Of a stretch of 64,000 bases of DNA, positions 46,338 to 58,326 are shown one piece after another. The stretch is from Sacculina carcini (Eukaryota > Arthropoda > Thecostraca > Sacculinidae). Numbering within the stretch: the stretch's first letter is position 1; every line of letters begins with the position of its first letter. The notes under the pieces were generated by a model, which worked only from the letters and a program-made list of their open reading frames with translations, had not been told where the DNA came from and made no database searches. The stretch covers positions 2,027,501-2,091,500 of the forward strand of contig OU696590.1 of NCBI GenBank assembly GCA_916048095.2, given 5' to 3'. Made by a program: the position numbers and the translations under genes.

Positions 46338-46854
46338 TTTTAAATCGAAGGACTCTAACTTAAGAGGAAACGTTGAACTGATTTCATCGATAAAAAGCTT
46401 TCGAAACTCAATTATTCTAGACTAAGATTTAGCCAAATTTCCTTCGACTGCAAACAAATTCATACTTTGACTCTATAAGACTTCAAATTTCTCTTAATTG
46501 GCCACCGATAAGTGAATCATCCCAAAATAATAATAATAATAATAATGTATTGACAAAAATTCAATAGAATTATGAAACACACAGATAAAGCCGGGCTGTT
46601 GGAAGCTCGATAAATTATTAGACCACAAAAATAGAACATAAATAATGAAATTACAAACAATTCACCAACGAGCGAATCAGCAAAATTAGCACTTCGGCGC
46701 ATATATATTTGACAAAAACTACACGGCCAAAAACATTATCAGACGCCTCCCAATCGACAGGGCCGCAACAGGAGCTAAACATCGACGGTGCAATGAAAAA
46801 CATTACCGTCTTGTTGAAGGGTTACACTGGTACACCCGTGTTACGCTAGCACGT

Positions 46855-46855
<1 letters not shown>

Positions 46856-46895
<40 letters not shown>

Positions 46896-47327
46896 CGGCC
46901 ATTACTTTTGGTCACATTACGTCGTGTGCATGCGTGTGTGTGTGTGTGTGCATGTGCAGCCGGCAGAATGGGGCACTGACAGGGGGATAAGGACAGTGTG
47001 AGTGTGGCTGTCATCTCTCGAGTGCGACTGACGAGGGAGGGGGGACGAGGGGGGTGCTGGAAGGGTCGGCAAGGGGGAGCTGCTCTGTGACTTGACTGCC
47101 TTCGTTGACATGACCAATGCGACCGCGTCGATTTATTCGATTTCCACGCCATTGTGCGGCGCGGAAACACACCATTGTGCGGTGTCTGTGGTGCGCTGAA
47201 TGGCTGTGCGGCCTGGGGTAGCTCGCGTGCAGTCCCGCACCACTACCGCGCAACTGCCTCGAACACCAGCAACAACAGCTGTGTGTGCTCTTCTGAATTT
47301 AGTGGCAACCACACGCCGCACACCACC

Positions 47328-47367
<40 letters not shown>

Positions 47368-47380
47368 GGCCGAAGTGTCT
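46856..47380. other. (CA)n-bounded GC-rich stretch, coding status unclear
   Basis: A (CA)n run at 46856-46892 and another at 47330-47362 bound about 430 bp of GC-rich sequence with short overlapping open frames on both strands. None shows a recognisable domain. If the rule that (GT)n marks 3' splice sites holds, a - strand exon could be present, but I cannot identify one. Confidence 0.25.
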
Positions 47381-47599
47381 TCTCTTGAGAACATAATACG
47401 GATGTTGTTAGCCGCGAGAGATGTTGTTATGAGAGAAGATCTAGACAAAGAGACCGAGAATGTGTTTTTCAAGATTTCGATAAATATAGTGGTTGCACGT
47501 GACGCGGTAGTAAAGGCAGGCCGCTGTACGCGTTGAAATTAATTCGACCTGTGCATTTTTGATAGGTGATGTCGAATTCAGTAGAAGTGGACAGTGGAA

Positions 47600-48190
47600 T
47601 CAAGCTACATACAGCGGAAACCTCCAAATAGCGGAATGATCTATTGGTCCACACTCATTTAGCACACCTCCAAATTGCGGAAAACAAGGGTTCTGTGTGA
47701 TTCTTAAATGGAGGTTTTATGGAAAACAATGACTCCGGCTTGTTAACTGACAACAGTTGACTTTTGCAGGCTGATTGGTAGAGACGAGTGACTAAACTAA
47801 GCCTGCCTTAGGCATAGGCAAACTAGGCGCCTAGGACCTCTGATTGGTGAGGGTCTGGCAGAGGAATCATACAGAAGTATAAACCTTCTTATAACATTGA
47901 CAATTTCACTATTGCATCGGAGACTAATGATGTGTTCAACATTGATGAAACGGGTCTCTCCTGCAAATTGCAACATATCAAAACCATGGCATCCAGGGGA
48001 GAACGCCGCACAGCTGAATAATTTTCTGGTATATAATTTTTGTTGGCAGAATCATATGAGAAAGACGCAAGCCAGTAAAAAATAAGAAAATATTTTGTGA
48101 AAAATGAGCGATTCACAGTTGAAGTTCAGTTGTTAAAAATTGTTACATAGCACACGTCCAAATAACGGAAATATTCAAACTCCAAACTAC
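47600..48190 (+). mobile_element. Tigger/pogo-type DNA transposon relic
   Basis: 47930-48022 encodes DVFNIDETGLSCKLQ and GERRTAE, matching the first-aspartate region of Tigger/Jerky-type DDE transposases (VFNADETGL...KGEK). Flanking CCTCCAAATAGCGGAA and CCTCCAAATTGCGGAAAAC resemble Tigger terminal sequence. Only about 30 residues remain readable. Confidence 0.6.
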
Positions 48191-48683
48191 AAACAATGAA
48201 AACCGGAATAGATTTGGCCTTGTGAAATGACATGTCAGTCTAGAATGATCTAATAATAAAGCTGAGGAGAGTGTTAGTCAACTGTTTTAACAAGAAAACT
48301 TCGGTGACCATTGTTATGAGTAAGAGCGTGTAAATGCTACAGGAATCAAACCATCCCATGATCGAGCGATATCCATGTTAAACTTGTATTTGTGCAAAAT
48401 AATGCGCAACCTTGATTGCCAACAATGTCACAATGGCCAAAATCTTAAATATATAACTTAAAAATAGATACAATAATAATAGGCTTAATTTTACTTAATT
48501 TCAGTTTGATAGTTTTCAATTTTTAACAACTTTTTTATGGTTAGGTATGAAGAAAAGGTAAATAGTCAGGTGATGCAATGCGCAAGTGAAAATTGTTTAC
48601 GAGCACCATGAAAAGTATCTTATAATGCACTTGAAATTATTGTGCTTGCGTCCAAGCTTGGCACAGACATTTGAGCGTCTAAA

Positions 48684-49012
48684 CTGGAGATTCCCAGCCT
48701 TTTTGTGATCGAGTACCACTTAGAGGTACCGTACAGTCGCCGCGTACGACATGGTTCCAGAGAAACTCAGTTACATCAGATATCACATTATATACATAAT
48801 TGTATAAGTAGAAGACACAAATCAATTGAAAAAAAACAACTCAAAACGAGGGCTGTATCTGCTTCTTCTCCACCAGCTGGCCAATGAGGGACATTACCTT
48901 GCTCACAACACATCAGATATCATGTCCTGGTGCCATTGTTCATGACACAGGAAGTGTTCGCGTAACACCTGGAAGATCCTCGAGTACGCTGGGCCAATCC
49001 AGAGCTTTGAAA
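48684..49012. mobile_element. hAT-like MITE, GTGGTACC family, copy 2 (inverted)
   Basis: Reverse-complement match to 46004-46337 over most of its length: CTGCTTCTTCTCCACCAGCT, CTCACAACACATCAG, GACACAGGAAGTGTTCGCG. The ends are more decayed than in copy 1. Confidence 0.75.
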
Positions 49013-49079
49013 GGCTCGCTAAATGATACAAATATGTTGTTACAAGCGGCGTCTTGCGCCCTGAAAAAAACACACTATG

Positions 49080-49205
49080 CGGATGGCAGGCACACAAACA
49101 TACACATACATACACACACACACACATACACACAAACACACACACACGCACACGTCAAACTGACACGTACACTGGACATTTGTATTGGAGTCAAAGAATT
49201 GATGA

Positions 49206-49270
<65 letters not shown>

Positions 49271-49316
49271 GCATACACACACACAGATACACGTAAATAC
49301 CTGTAGACATCCACAT

Positions 49317-49385
<69 letters not shown>

Positions 49386-49490
49386 CGCGTGCCCTGTGTG
49401 TGTTTGTGTGTGTGTGTGTGTGTGTGTATGTGTGTGTGTGTGATTGAGAGACGTGTATGGTGCGGTGGCACATATCAGCGGGAAGCTGTC

Positions 49491-49560
<70 letters not shown>

Positions 49561-49690
49561 CACACACACACTACAGACCACACACACGCACACACAGGGC
49601 AGTGTATAGTGAGACGTAGAGAAATCAAGAAGGGGGATGAAAAGAAATGAACACACAGGCAGTTCCGGTGGAACGACAGGATAGGATTCT

Positions 49691-49739
<49 letters not shown>

Positions 49740-49990
49740 TGAAGTTCACACGATAGCATATTGGCATACAAGCGCTGAGTGTGTGTGTGTGTGTGCGTGC
49801 ATCTATAAATTCACACCTGTGATCATATTGAGAGCTGCCATAACATACACACCACACAGACACACACACACACACATACATACACACTAACAAGCATTTC
49901 AGCAGGTGGATATTTATGTGAGTGAAAAATCCCGAAACCCTCAGCCAACGGAAATCTGGTCGAATTGTGGAATGTTCTCGCAAGCACTGT

Positions 49991-50058
<68 letters not shown>

Positions 50059-50062
50059 GTTC
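49080..50062. repeat. Cluster of alternating (CA)n and (GT)n blocks
   Basis: (CA)n at about 49207-49270, (GT)n at 49317-49383 and 49403-49441, (CA)n at 49493-49572 and 49694-49737, and (GT)n at 49983-50062. Unique spacers are only 20-250 bp. Opposite blocks are complementary and could form long hairpins. No gene is supported inside. Confidence 0.93.
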
Positions 50063-50211
50063 TCTGTGTTTATTGTACACCGCTGCATCTGTCAACAAAG
50101 CCAATTGGCAGACCACACAGGTGTACTTCTGTATTGTACCTGCAAATTGCGCCCTGACACGCCAGATTGCTAGAAATATGGCAATTGTATGGTCTCATAT
50201 TCGGTCTCATA

Positions 50212-50392
50212 CAGTGGCGTCGCCAAGGGGGGGGGGGCCTGGAGGGGCTAGAGCATCCTAAAAAATGTGCCAAGCTCCCCCCCCCAAAAAAAATCCAGAT
50301 GATGATTATTTCGAGTGTGGTTCATCATGTTTCGCCAAGCTCCCGCAACTTTTTCATCAGCCTCCCGCCTGCAAAATACTGGCGCCGCCATT
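50212..50392. mobile_element. Short MITE, CAGTGGCGGCGCCA family, copy 5
   Basis: It begins CAGTGGCGTCGCCAAGGG and ends ACTGGCGCCGCCATTG, with poly-G and poly-C runs and the shared segment TTCATCATGTTTCGCCAAGC. Confidence 0.7.
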
Positions 50393-50698
50393 GGTCATAT
50401 ATCAAAACAGCAGCCGCACTAATGTCTCGAATGAGCCGTACGCAAGAGCTGTCACACACTAGCAGATTTCATCAGTGGCGTAGCTATTCTATCTGCCTCC
50501 CGGGACAGTAGGTTATTTGCCGACTAACCATGTATACTTGCGGGTCACTTAGCCGCATGAGATCGTGTGCGTTTAAACACCATTGTAATAGGGAATTAGC
50601 AAGTCCAGATGTCGATAAAACGAATCCCATTATAATAGTGCTTCCAGTCAACTAATTGGAGATAATCATTTTCAATTGATCTCGACATGTTCGTAGAT

Positions 50699-51018
50699 CC
50701 TGGGGGTATGGGGGTATATGTACCCCCGACAAGCTGGCTGGGGGGTATGCATATGCAATTATACCCACCGATAATTATGCTGAGTTTAGTTCATTGGGTA
50801 TATTGTCATCAAAATCATCATAGCAAAAAGTGACAATACACGACAAATATGTGTATGCAGGTGTGTTATATTATAATTGTCATTGACATATGTGTGTTGT
50901 AATTGACTAGGCATTAAATGGTTGAGGGTCTCATGCAATTGACCAACTGAGTTAACTTTGAACACTAATACATGATGGCTGTCATCTCCCCGAGCCTCGA
51001 CACAAAGCTACGCCATTG
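50699..51018. repeat. Dispersed 320-350 bp repeat, copy 2 of 4
   Basis: Matches copy 1 over its length (TGGGTATATTGTCATCAAAA, TACATGATGGCTGTCATC, CGAGCCTCGACACAAAGCTA). It is nested inside the CAGTGGCGTAGCTA element. Confidence 0.85.
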
Positions 51019-51527
51019 CTTGGGCGGGATGTCGACCAGCCACTTCAGCAATGAAAGTTGGCTCAGTCGGTCAACTGTGGGAGAAGTGTTTCAAAATATT
51101 AACCATATGTTTATTATTGTTCTTATTAATTACAGGCAAATCTAGTGACATGGAAAAAAGTGCAGGCACTATTACCACCTTGACGTGGCTCCATATACCG
51201 AAAACGATAGAGAGAAAAAAGAAACTTCGAAGTTTCTTCGCGTAGAAACAATAAATATAGAAAAAACTAGAGAGAGTTTGACCTTGAGAATCTGACCCCG
51301 CTGATTTTTCAACAGTAAATAAATTGTATTCGCTCCATTATTTTTCGCGGAAATTCCTCCATAATGTTCATACGCGCAAAAAAGCGCAGCAGATAAAAGT
51401 GAAATACAATAAAACACATACTACATTGTACACATACATACATTGTACTCAGTGGGGTAGCGTGGGGGGTAGGGTACTGGAAGGGCGGTCCGTCTCGGGT
51501 GGCTCGTTTTAGGGGGTGAAGCAAACA

Positions 51528-51775
51528 GTGGCGGATCCAGAGTGGAACTTTGGGGGGAAGCTGAATGATTTGGGGGGGCTGATTTTTTTCTCAATTATAT
51601 ATACACACATTTACAAACGCATTATGCGCGAGTATGCTTTGCGATAATGCGAAATCAACAAACTACAAAAAGATACTTTTCCTTGACCTCTTTTGGTGAA
51701 CGTCTTAGTTGTGAAGAGTTGATGGAAACATTTGGGGGGGCTTCATCCCCAAGCCCCCTGTATCCGCCAGTGTTG
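51528..51775. mobile_element. CAGTGGCGGATCCAG-type MITE, copy 2
   Basis: The ends CAGTGGCGGATCCAGAGTGG and CCCTGTATCCGCCAGTG are inverted repeats. The interior matches the copy at 41.9 kb. Several runs of G occur near each end. Confidence 0.72.
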
Positions 51776-52619
51776 ACACAAGAGCTGCTGAAAACGTTGA
51801 ATTATCAATTATATCTGAGTCATATTTCTGAGTATACTATTTCATATTTGCCGTTTTCATCTCAGATAACTGAATGAAGACAAGATCAATTGAAAATGGT
51901 CTTCTCCGATTAGGTGAGTGGAAGCATGCACTATTATAATAGGGTTTGTTTTTTCAGCTATATATTGACATCTGGACTTGATAATTCCTTTACACTCGTT
52001 CTGAACTGCACTGGTCTCTTGCGGCTAAGTGATCCACAACCATTCATAATGGGGGGAGGGCGACAAAACATATATCGCTCCGGACGGCAGATAGCCTAGC
52101 TACGCCACTGACTGTGCTCGTATACACACGGCCGGATCAGGCACTATATTATTACATCTTAATCATGTCAGCGTGCCATATCGGCCAAGGCACGCCGAGG
52201 GAGAACCATGAGCCATGAACGAGGTTGATTCGTCACGACTGCACGCGGAATGCAAGGCGCGTGCGAACGGTGGCGATCAGAGGTGGTTATTTAGTGTAGT
52301 TGGCGTCGCTCAAGCAGACCACCCGAAAAGTCGCCGGCCCATATATCACCATGGTTAGATTCACGATTATGCGTGTCTGTGTGTGTGTGTGTGTGTGCTT
52401 GTGTGTATAGCTATGTGAGAGCAAGGCGTAGCAAGAGCGTGTCAAATGAATGCACGTGTGTGTATGCGCGTGTGTTGAGTGTTTGGATGAGGGTTGAATG
52501 AATATAGCATCACCAGGTGACATCCAGTTAAGGCCAGCCTGCGTGTTTGTGTGTCTGTCTGCTGTAGAGCGAGAGTGTGTGTGTGTGTGTTGTTTCAAGT
52601 GCGCCAGTCGTCTGTACTG

Positions 52620-52695
52620 TCCGCCCAGGCCACGCCCCTCCACGCTGATTGGCCGACGCACATCCCGCTTGAATGTGATTGGTCGGCCGGGAGAT
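52620..52695 (+). promoter_or_regulatory. Promoter with GC box and two inverted CCAAT boxes
   Basis: A CCACGCCCC (Sp/KLF-type) motif is followed by two ATTGG motifs (GCTGATTGGCCGAC and TGTGATTGGTCGGC), about 33 bp apart, 150-190 bp upstream of the ATG at 52837. Paired CCAAT boxes next to a GC box are typical of NF-Y/Sp promoters. No TATA box was seen. Confidence 0.55.
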
Positions 52696-52836
52696 ATCGA
52701 GATCAACAGACACTGTTGCTCTCAATTTCGGCCGAGATCTCAATTATCGCGGCCATTTAAGTTTGCGGCGTCGGTGGGACAGGTGCTCACCGCCAGAAAG
52801 GTGATAATTGAGCCAGCAGTGCGTACATCTCTCAAC

Positions 52837-54408
52837 ATGACTTCCACCGTCCGGATCTCAGGCCAATCCTCATCCTCGGCCATTTTCCGGCCGTGGTTGC
52901 AGTCGGACAGCTTGCGAAACGCCGAGTGCATAACGACAAGTGCGAGGTTTCGACGCACAAGTGCGACCAGAAGAGTGGAGTCATCTCCGAGAACAAGGAG
53001 GAAGACGGAGCCTTTGCAATCTCGACCTGTCAGTGAAGCGGTGAAACACGAACACATCTCAAGTGATCATCCTGGAGAAATACATCGGTCGATCGATCAC
53101 CTCCGTGATCCGGCCAGGCAGGATGCAGCAACAGAATTGGTTCAGTCGTCCTGTGTCATTCCCACGCCGACCAGCCGTGTACCAAACTCAAACGCAGTCC
53201 ACAAAGCGCCTGCATCTCCTTCGCAATACACACTGAGCTCGCGTGTGTGGAATCCAGACCCTCTGTCCGGGCACCCGCCAGCGACGGAAGCCAGCGCAGA
53301 GGTGTCGGCTGCCCTCAGCCACGAGCTGCTCACGTGGAACACGCTGCGACTGTTGGCCGAAGAGCAGCACCGCAAGACGACCAGCAAGCGACGTCGCAGC
53401 AAAAAGTTCGCCTGTCCCAAGTGTCCTATGATGTTCTCGAATCGCGGCCAGTTGACCGGCCACTACAGGAAGCACACAGGTGAGGTCCCACAGACAAACA
53501 GTGTCCAAGCCAGATTGATTGACCATCTTGGTTTCAACATGAGCAAGCATGCGTAAAACGTTAAATAACTGAGGTTTCATCATCAAAATAATTTCGATTC
53601 AGCGGTACCATACAGCGGTGATGGTAACTGACACACTTTCAAGTCCACTAAACAGGACTCAAGATGATCGATAGAGATGAGGCCTGATCACTGATTCAAA
53701 TACACATACAAAGCGAGTGTGTGTGTACGTGTGTGCGTGGGCCAACATTTACGTTCTGTTCAGCTTTCGAAAATCATCCCGATAACTGACCTATAATCGC
53801 GTAGTTTTTTACTGGAAATTTTCAGATCAAACTTCATTTCACTGATGTTTTCCGGTCGTTCACCTTGCGCACCATATAATCAGAATATGCCTGTTTCCCG
53901 TGTATAAGCGACACCTGTATAGGAGAAACCTAGAATTTTTAGGCAGACATCCTGTAAAAAGTGTACACTGGAGGCTAAAACACTTCCATGTGAAAAATAC
54001 CCCGTATTTTTAAAGTGAAATTTCTGTCCAAAAAGGGACACAAGAGAAAATACGACGTATTCAATAATTCGTGGACGTGTGTGTGTGTGGGCAGGCGAGC
54101 GACCTTTCAGTTGCGACTGTTGCGGTAAGCGGTTCACGCGCAACGAGGAGCTCACAAGGCACAGTCGCATCCACACCGGAGACCGACCGTTCGCCTGCGA
54201 TCTATGTGCCAAGCGGTTCGGCCGCAAGGACCATTTGAACAAACACCGGCGGACGCACGCGTCGACGGCCGTCGCTGCGTCCGCCGGATTGATGATGTGT
54301 CATCAGCACGCGTCCGTCGCGCCACTGCCGCTTCACTTGATGTGGCTCAGTGGCGGTGGCGGAGGAGGAGGTGGTTGTCCGCTGATAACCCACCCTCCGC
54401 CTTGTTGA
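52837..54408 (+). CDS. C2H2 zinc-finger transcription factor, two exons, complete
   Basis: Exons 52837-53479 and 54095-54408 (TGA) join in phase through a GTGAGG donor and a GGCAG acceptor, giving 318 residues. I chose ATG 52837 because the frame upstream, although open, overlaps a GC-box/CCAAT promoter and GT repeats. The N-terminal 200 residues are Ser/Thr/Arg-rich and probably disordered. Then come a basic stretch (TTSKRRRSKKF) and three C2H2 fingers: CPKCPMMFSNRGQLTGHYRKH, split from CDCCGKRFTRNEELTRHSRIH and CDLCAKRFGRKDHLNKHRRTH, joined by TGER/TGDR linkers. The intron cuts the first linker. A short tail has a Gly run (SGGGGGGGGCP). The finger style recalls EGR/KLF/PLAG-type factors, but I cannot assign an orthologue. 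It is presumably a nuclear sequence-specific DNA-binding protein. Confidence 0.85.
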
Positions 54409-55360
54409 CACTGCCGACCGGCCCACCAACAAAGCAGACGCAACCAACCAACTCAGCTCGACTAGCGTGTCAAATCCGCGGAGCTAGGGATATTGCGCCT
54501 CGAGAGCGTTTGGTCCAGTTTCAGACCCGGCTCTCTGGCTCCTTCCTAACTAAACTAACCTAGTAAGGCAGGAAGCACAGCCGGAACTGAAGCGGGACCA
54601 AACGCTCTCGAAGTGTAACATCCAGGTCCCCAAGTTCGCCGCTCAAACACTTGCCAATTGTGTGATCACGTCGTGATGCCATTTTGACAAAAGTCTACGT
54701 GTGAGTGTTCGTAGAACGCAGCCCATCTGTTTATGCAGTATATCAAGTCAAGTAGGTCGGTTAGCCACTGAGAAAAAATTCACCCTGTGCTCAAGTAACC
54801 ACTCCTTGGTTGCCGCTATTTTTGTATCTACGTTCCTTCGCCGCTGCGAATCGTCTATTTCTTCGATTTACCATGGAAATTCGACACCAACATTCACTCG
54901 TTGTCAATCACTTGGTCACACAACAGCAGACCAACAATTTGCCCACATAAACAAGCCATTTCCTTCCACCAAACATCTTCCGTTGCTGGTATGTTGTGAA
55001 AGGTCTGGTTAGGAAATGATCACTTCTTATAGGTGATATAGATCTGATACACTGTGAAATGAAAGAGAACGCGAAAGAAAGCTTTATTTTTGCGGCATTT
55101 ACTTGTCCGTGACTGCCATTGGTGTGACGTATATAAAACAATGTTATATATCGTTTTATCCGTTGTGTCGTGTGCCATAACTTGGCAAAATCGGAAAGAA
55201 TTATCGGATTTGCTATTAATTGTGTCATAACTGTGTATTTATTGAAAATCATTGAGCAGTATTTATTACTGTTCTTCTAGCATGACTTCGGATATTTTGC
55301 ATTGAAATAAACACATTCATTGGGTATCGTTACTTGTGTCTTTTATCAATAACTCTTTAA

Positions 55361-55943
55361 ACCATTGGTTCTTAACCGGGGGTATTCACAGAGCCGTTGC
55401 GAGGAATTATGGGCCCCCCCCCCCCGAAGGCAACACTTGGGGCCCCCATTATATATAAATCACCAAATAATGAATGTATTTATTAGACATAATCACATGA
55501 TACAAGCTCAGGTGAAAACATCTGAGCAAAAAGTAAAGGCTATACATAATAAATATGATACATTTTAATATCATACGTGAAGCAACGGGGCCCTCCAACA
55601 TTCGGGGCCCCCCGGCCGGGGGGTACGGGGGGCGGTTGCTACGGCTCTGGGTATTCATACCCCTTGGGGGTATGGGAACAAAAGATCGGGGGTATGGGAA
55701 TAGATTTCTGGGTACTAGTATGAATTATCAACGGTTTATGAATAATAAAATTATCAATAATCGTGTCATTTCCTAGTAATGTGTACCTAGTGAGTAAATT
55801 CAAGTGATTGAAATACTCTTGGATCGGGAAGACATGCTGACAAATAATAGCATTGGTGATAATTATTTGAACAGTCAAGTAAAGGGGGTATGGGACCATA
55901 TTCGAAAATCCATTGGGGGTATGGAACCATCAAAATAACCCTG
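55361..55943. mobile_element. hAT-like element carrying a nested MITE
   Basis: The left end CATTGGTTCTTAACCGGG and right end GGAACCATCAAAATAACCCTG resemble hAT termini. The motif GGGGGTATGG(G)A recurs along the interior. The copy is split by the MITE at 55389-55649. The outer boundaries are approximate. Confidence 0.55.
55389..55649. mobile_element. 261-bp hAT-type MITE with exact 8-bp target duplication
   Basis: The ends CAGAGCCGTTGCGAGG and GGTTGCTACGGCTCTG are inverted repeats. GGTATTCA is duplicated exactly at 55381-55388 and 55650-55657. Runs of GGGGCCCC lie near both ends and the middle is AT-rich. Inserted into the element at 55361-55943. Confidence 0.85.
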
Positions 55944-56332
55944 CTTTAAACGTACTTGATGTTACAAGTACGCGGTACATCCAGATCTGGAGCATTGAGA
56001 CGCCTGTTTATGATGGCACGACGTCACTCACCCTTTCTACTATATGCCCATAATCTCCGTTCGATCACAACTTGGAATACTGAGCGTCAGGGTGGGTTTG
56101 ATGATTTTTATGCGCCCTTCGTCAAAATTACCACATCAAATAAAACTTAATTATAACGAATTTTGATAATAGTGAAAATTGGTCTTCTCCGCTGTTAAAA
56201 TATTTACCTAAATGAACTTACAGGCTAAAGCAGATGTGAATTGAGGTAGGGAAAAATTATGCCCAATAGAGATATATACAAAATGACTTTCACGAGAAAT
56301 CATGTCATTTAATTCTAAAATCTTCCAGCTAC

Positions 56333-56656
56333 ATGAGCACAATCGAACCATGCCTTTCTCGAAGCCATTCACGGCTTGCGTGCCCAAGCACAGCTATTTC
56401 ACCGCAGCGCTCAAATGCACACCAAACATTACAAATACCTTTAGCATCGAGCCTACTGGGATATATTACAAGCGTACGCATGGACATAATGAAAATTATC
56501 AATCAACAACACGTCCGAAATGCTGGCGCAAATGTGAAGGAAGACATTTCTGAGACGCACATCATGTACACATGCCGGCAGCCGAAAACATTCCTCATGC
56601 GGCCAACTGGAGACATTCCGTGCATTGACTGCGGTCGATGTATCACGATCAATTAG
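56333..56656 (+). other. Retroelement-like open frame, uncertain
   Basis: A 107-codon frame ends with VRMDIMKIINQQHVRNAGAN, then RQPKTFLMRPTGDIPCIDCGR. The PC-x2-CGRC pattern after a basic segment recalls the region before the GIY-YIG domain in Penelope-like elements, but the match is weak and no endonuclease motif follows. Confidence 0.22.
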
Positions 56657-56659
56657 ACT

Positions 56660-58326
56660 GTCATCTCGTTGTACAACCACAATCGAGGATGTGTGGTCCT
56701 CTGAATACGCTCCCGTGTGTTCGGGTGTGTATGTGCCTGTGTAGATTCAAAAGGCGACAGGATACCGCATGTAAGCGATACAATGACATCATAGAAAGAC
56801 AGATACACTTACACTTGAGCACACACACAAGGTACTGCTGTAGAAAGACCGCATCGGTGCTTCATGTTTCGCTGGGATGTTCCCTATATGTGGCCACAAA
56901 TATACATACACACACATGCAGACGCGATGGCTGCTGTACGCCATTATTGAGTGATACGCGCCGCTTTCACTTCATCGAGACGAATCATTCGCGCCAACAA
57001 AGCACGCACAAGCGACGGCTACTGATGCTGCGGCGTCGTGTGGGCAACATAATCGATCTGTGGCGGCGGCGACGGCCGGCCGGCACCATCCATCAGATGG
57101 CCTGAATTAATCGCCATTGTACACGACCGCCGCCGCTACCGTCGTCGGTCGCATTGGTCGACGGAAATCGCGCGGAAGTGATGGCACACACACACACACA
57201 CGCACATAAGCAACAGACAGGCAGATGGAGAGCGGGACAGAGCGCGGAGGCAAGCAAGGGCCCGATAGGGGCCGGACGAGGGTCGGTGCGCGACTCGAGT
57301 GGGCAGAAAAAGGCGGCGCTCATCTCTCCCCCCTACCCTGCCCTCGTCCCAGTGAGATGACAGGGAGACGGAACTGAGGCAAAAGAGAGAGAGAGAGAGA
57401 GTGGTTGACTGGGTGAATTAATTTGTAGCCGATACACAGTGAGATGTGAGCACCCGGCGGAGCTGGATGTTGCTGCGATCAACGATATGATGCCTTTTTT
57501 ATAATTTTCTCGATTGCCGATTTTTTCGTTGGTATTGCTACAATTTACATAATTTAAACGCACAATTGATTCGTTCTAAGTTTTATTAACATATTTTCCT
57601 GACTGTTTTGATGACAATGGTTGATGATTAACGCACTTGTGTATATGTCTGTATATAATTATGCCTGAATAAATTAGTAATTTCAATAAGAACCACTATG
57701 CGTGGAGATATATGTAATTCAATACACAACAATGAATCACAAGCGACGCACAGAAACAGATCACTTGGTTTACAAATCGAGCACCAAGTGGAGATTGCTT
57801 GAATTTGGAAGATATATGTTTTCAGTGAGGATTCGAATATTCAAATATTAGCATAGATAGAAAGCAAATCAAATTATCAAATACAATCAAATTAGGACAG
57901 ATGTAGATGATTAAGAATACCCAATCATTGATTTTGTACAAATAATCCTCTACGTCTTTTTCCAAAAACATTCTTTCGTTTCACGTTCACATTTTTTAAT
58001 ATTACGCGCCTATGTGAATATTTGGGCGATACAGTAGATACACGTTGTAGTTGTTGGGCTATAGTGTATCAGTGCTGCCAAACGCAGTGTGTATAAATTG
58101 CGGTTTGTTCCAAGGCGCGCGACAATGTTCGTAATATTGTAAACGCAGGGGTTCTTCTTGTGATAAACCAACTAGTTGTGCCCTCAACGCCGAATTAAAG
58201 TTTTAATCAAATGTTAGGACCGCTTAGCGTTCCATTGAGACTATATAATCAATGAGGAATAAGCATATTAGCATGGATACAGACTCATGTGCCAGTACAT
58301 CCTGGGTGTATGGGGGGCATGGTCAG
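56660..58326. other. Mixed sequence without supported genes
   Basis: A GC-rich patch (56930-57330) has open frames on both strands, for instance + strand LLMLRRRVGNIIDLWRRRR ending at TGA near 57104, but no domain or splice context supports one. 57400-58326 is AT-rich with no recognised repeat. Confidence 0.3.

Larger units (their letters stand above)
50474..52113. mobile_element. CAGTGGCGTAGCTA inverted-repeat element carrying nested repeats
   Basis: CAGTGGCGTAGCTATTCTAT at 50474 is mirrored by ATAGCCTAGCTACGCCACTG ending at 52113; the inverted ends stay similar for about 24 bp. The 1.6-kb interior contains a copy of the dispersed 350-bp repeat (50699-51018) and a GGATCCAG MITE (51528-51775), both apparently later insertions. 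No exact target duplication and no transposase were seen. Confidence 0.7.
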
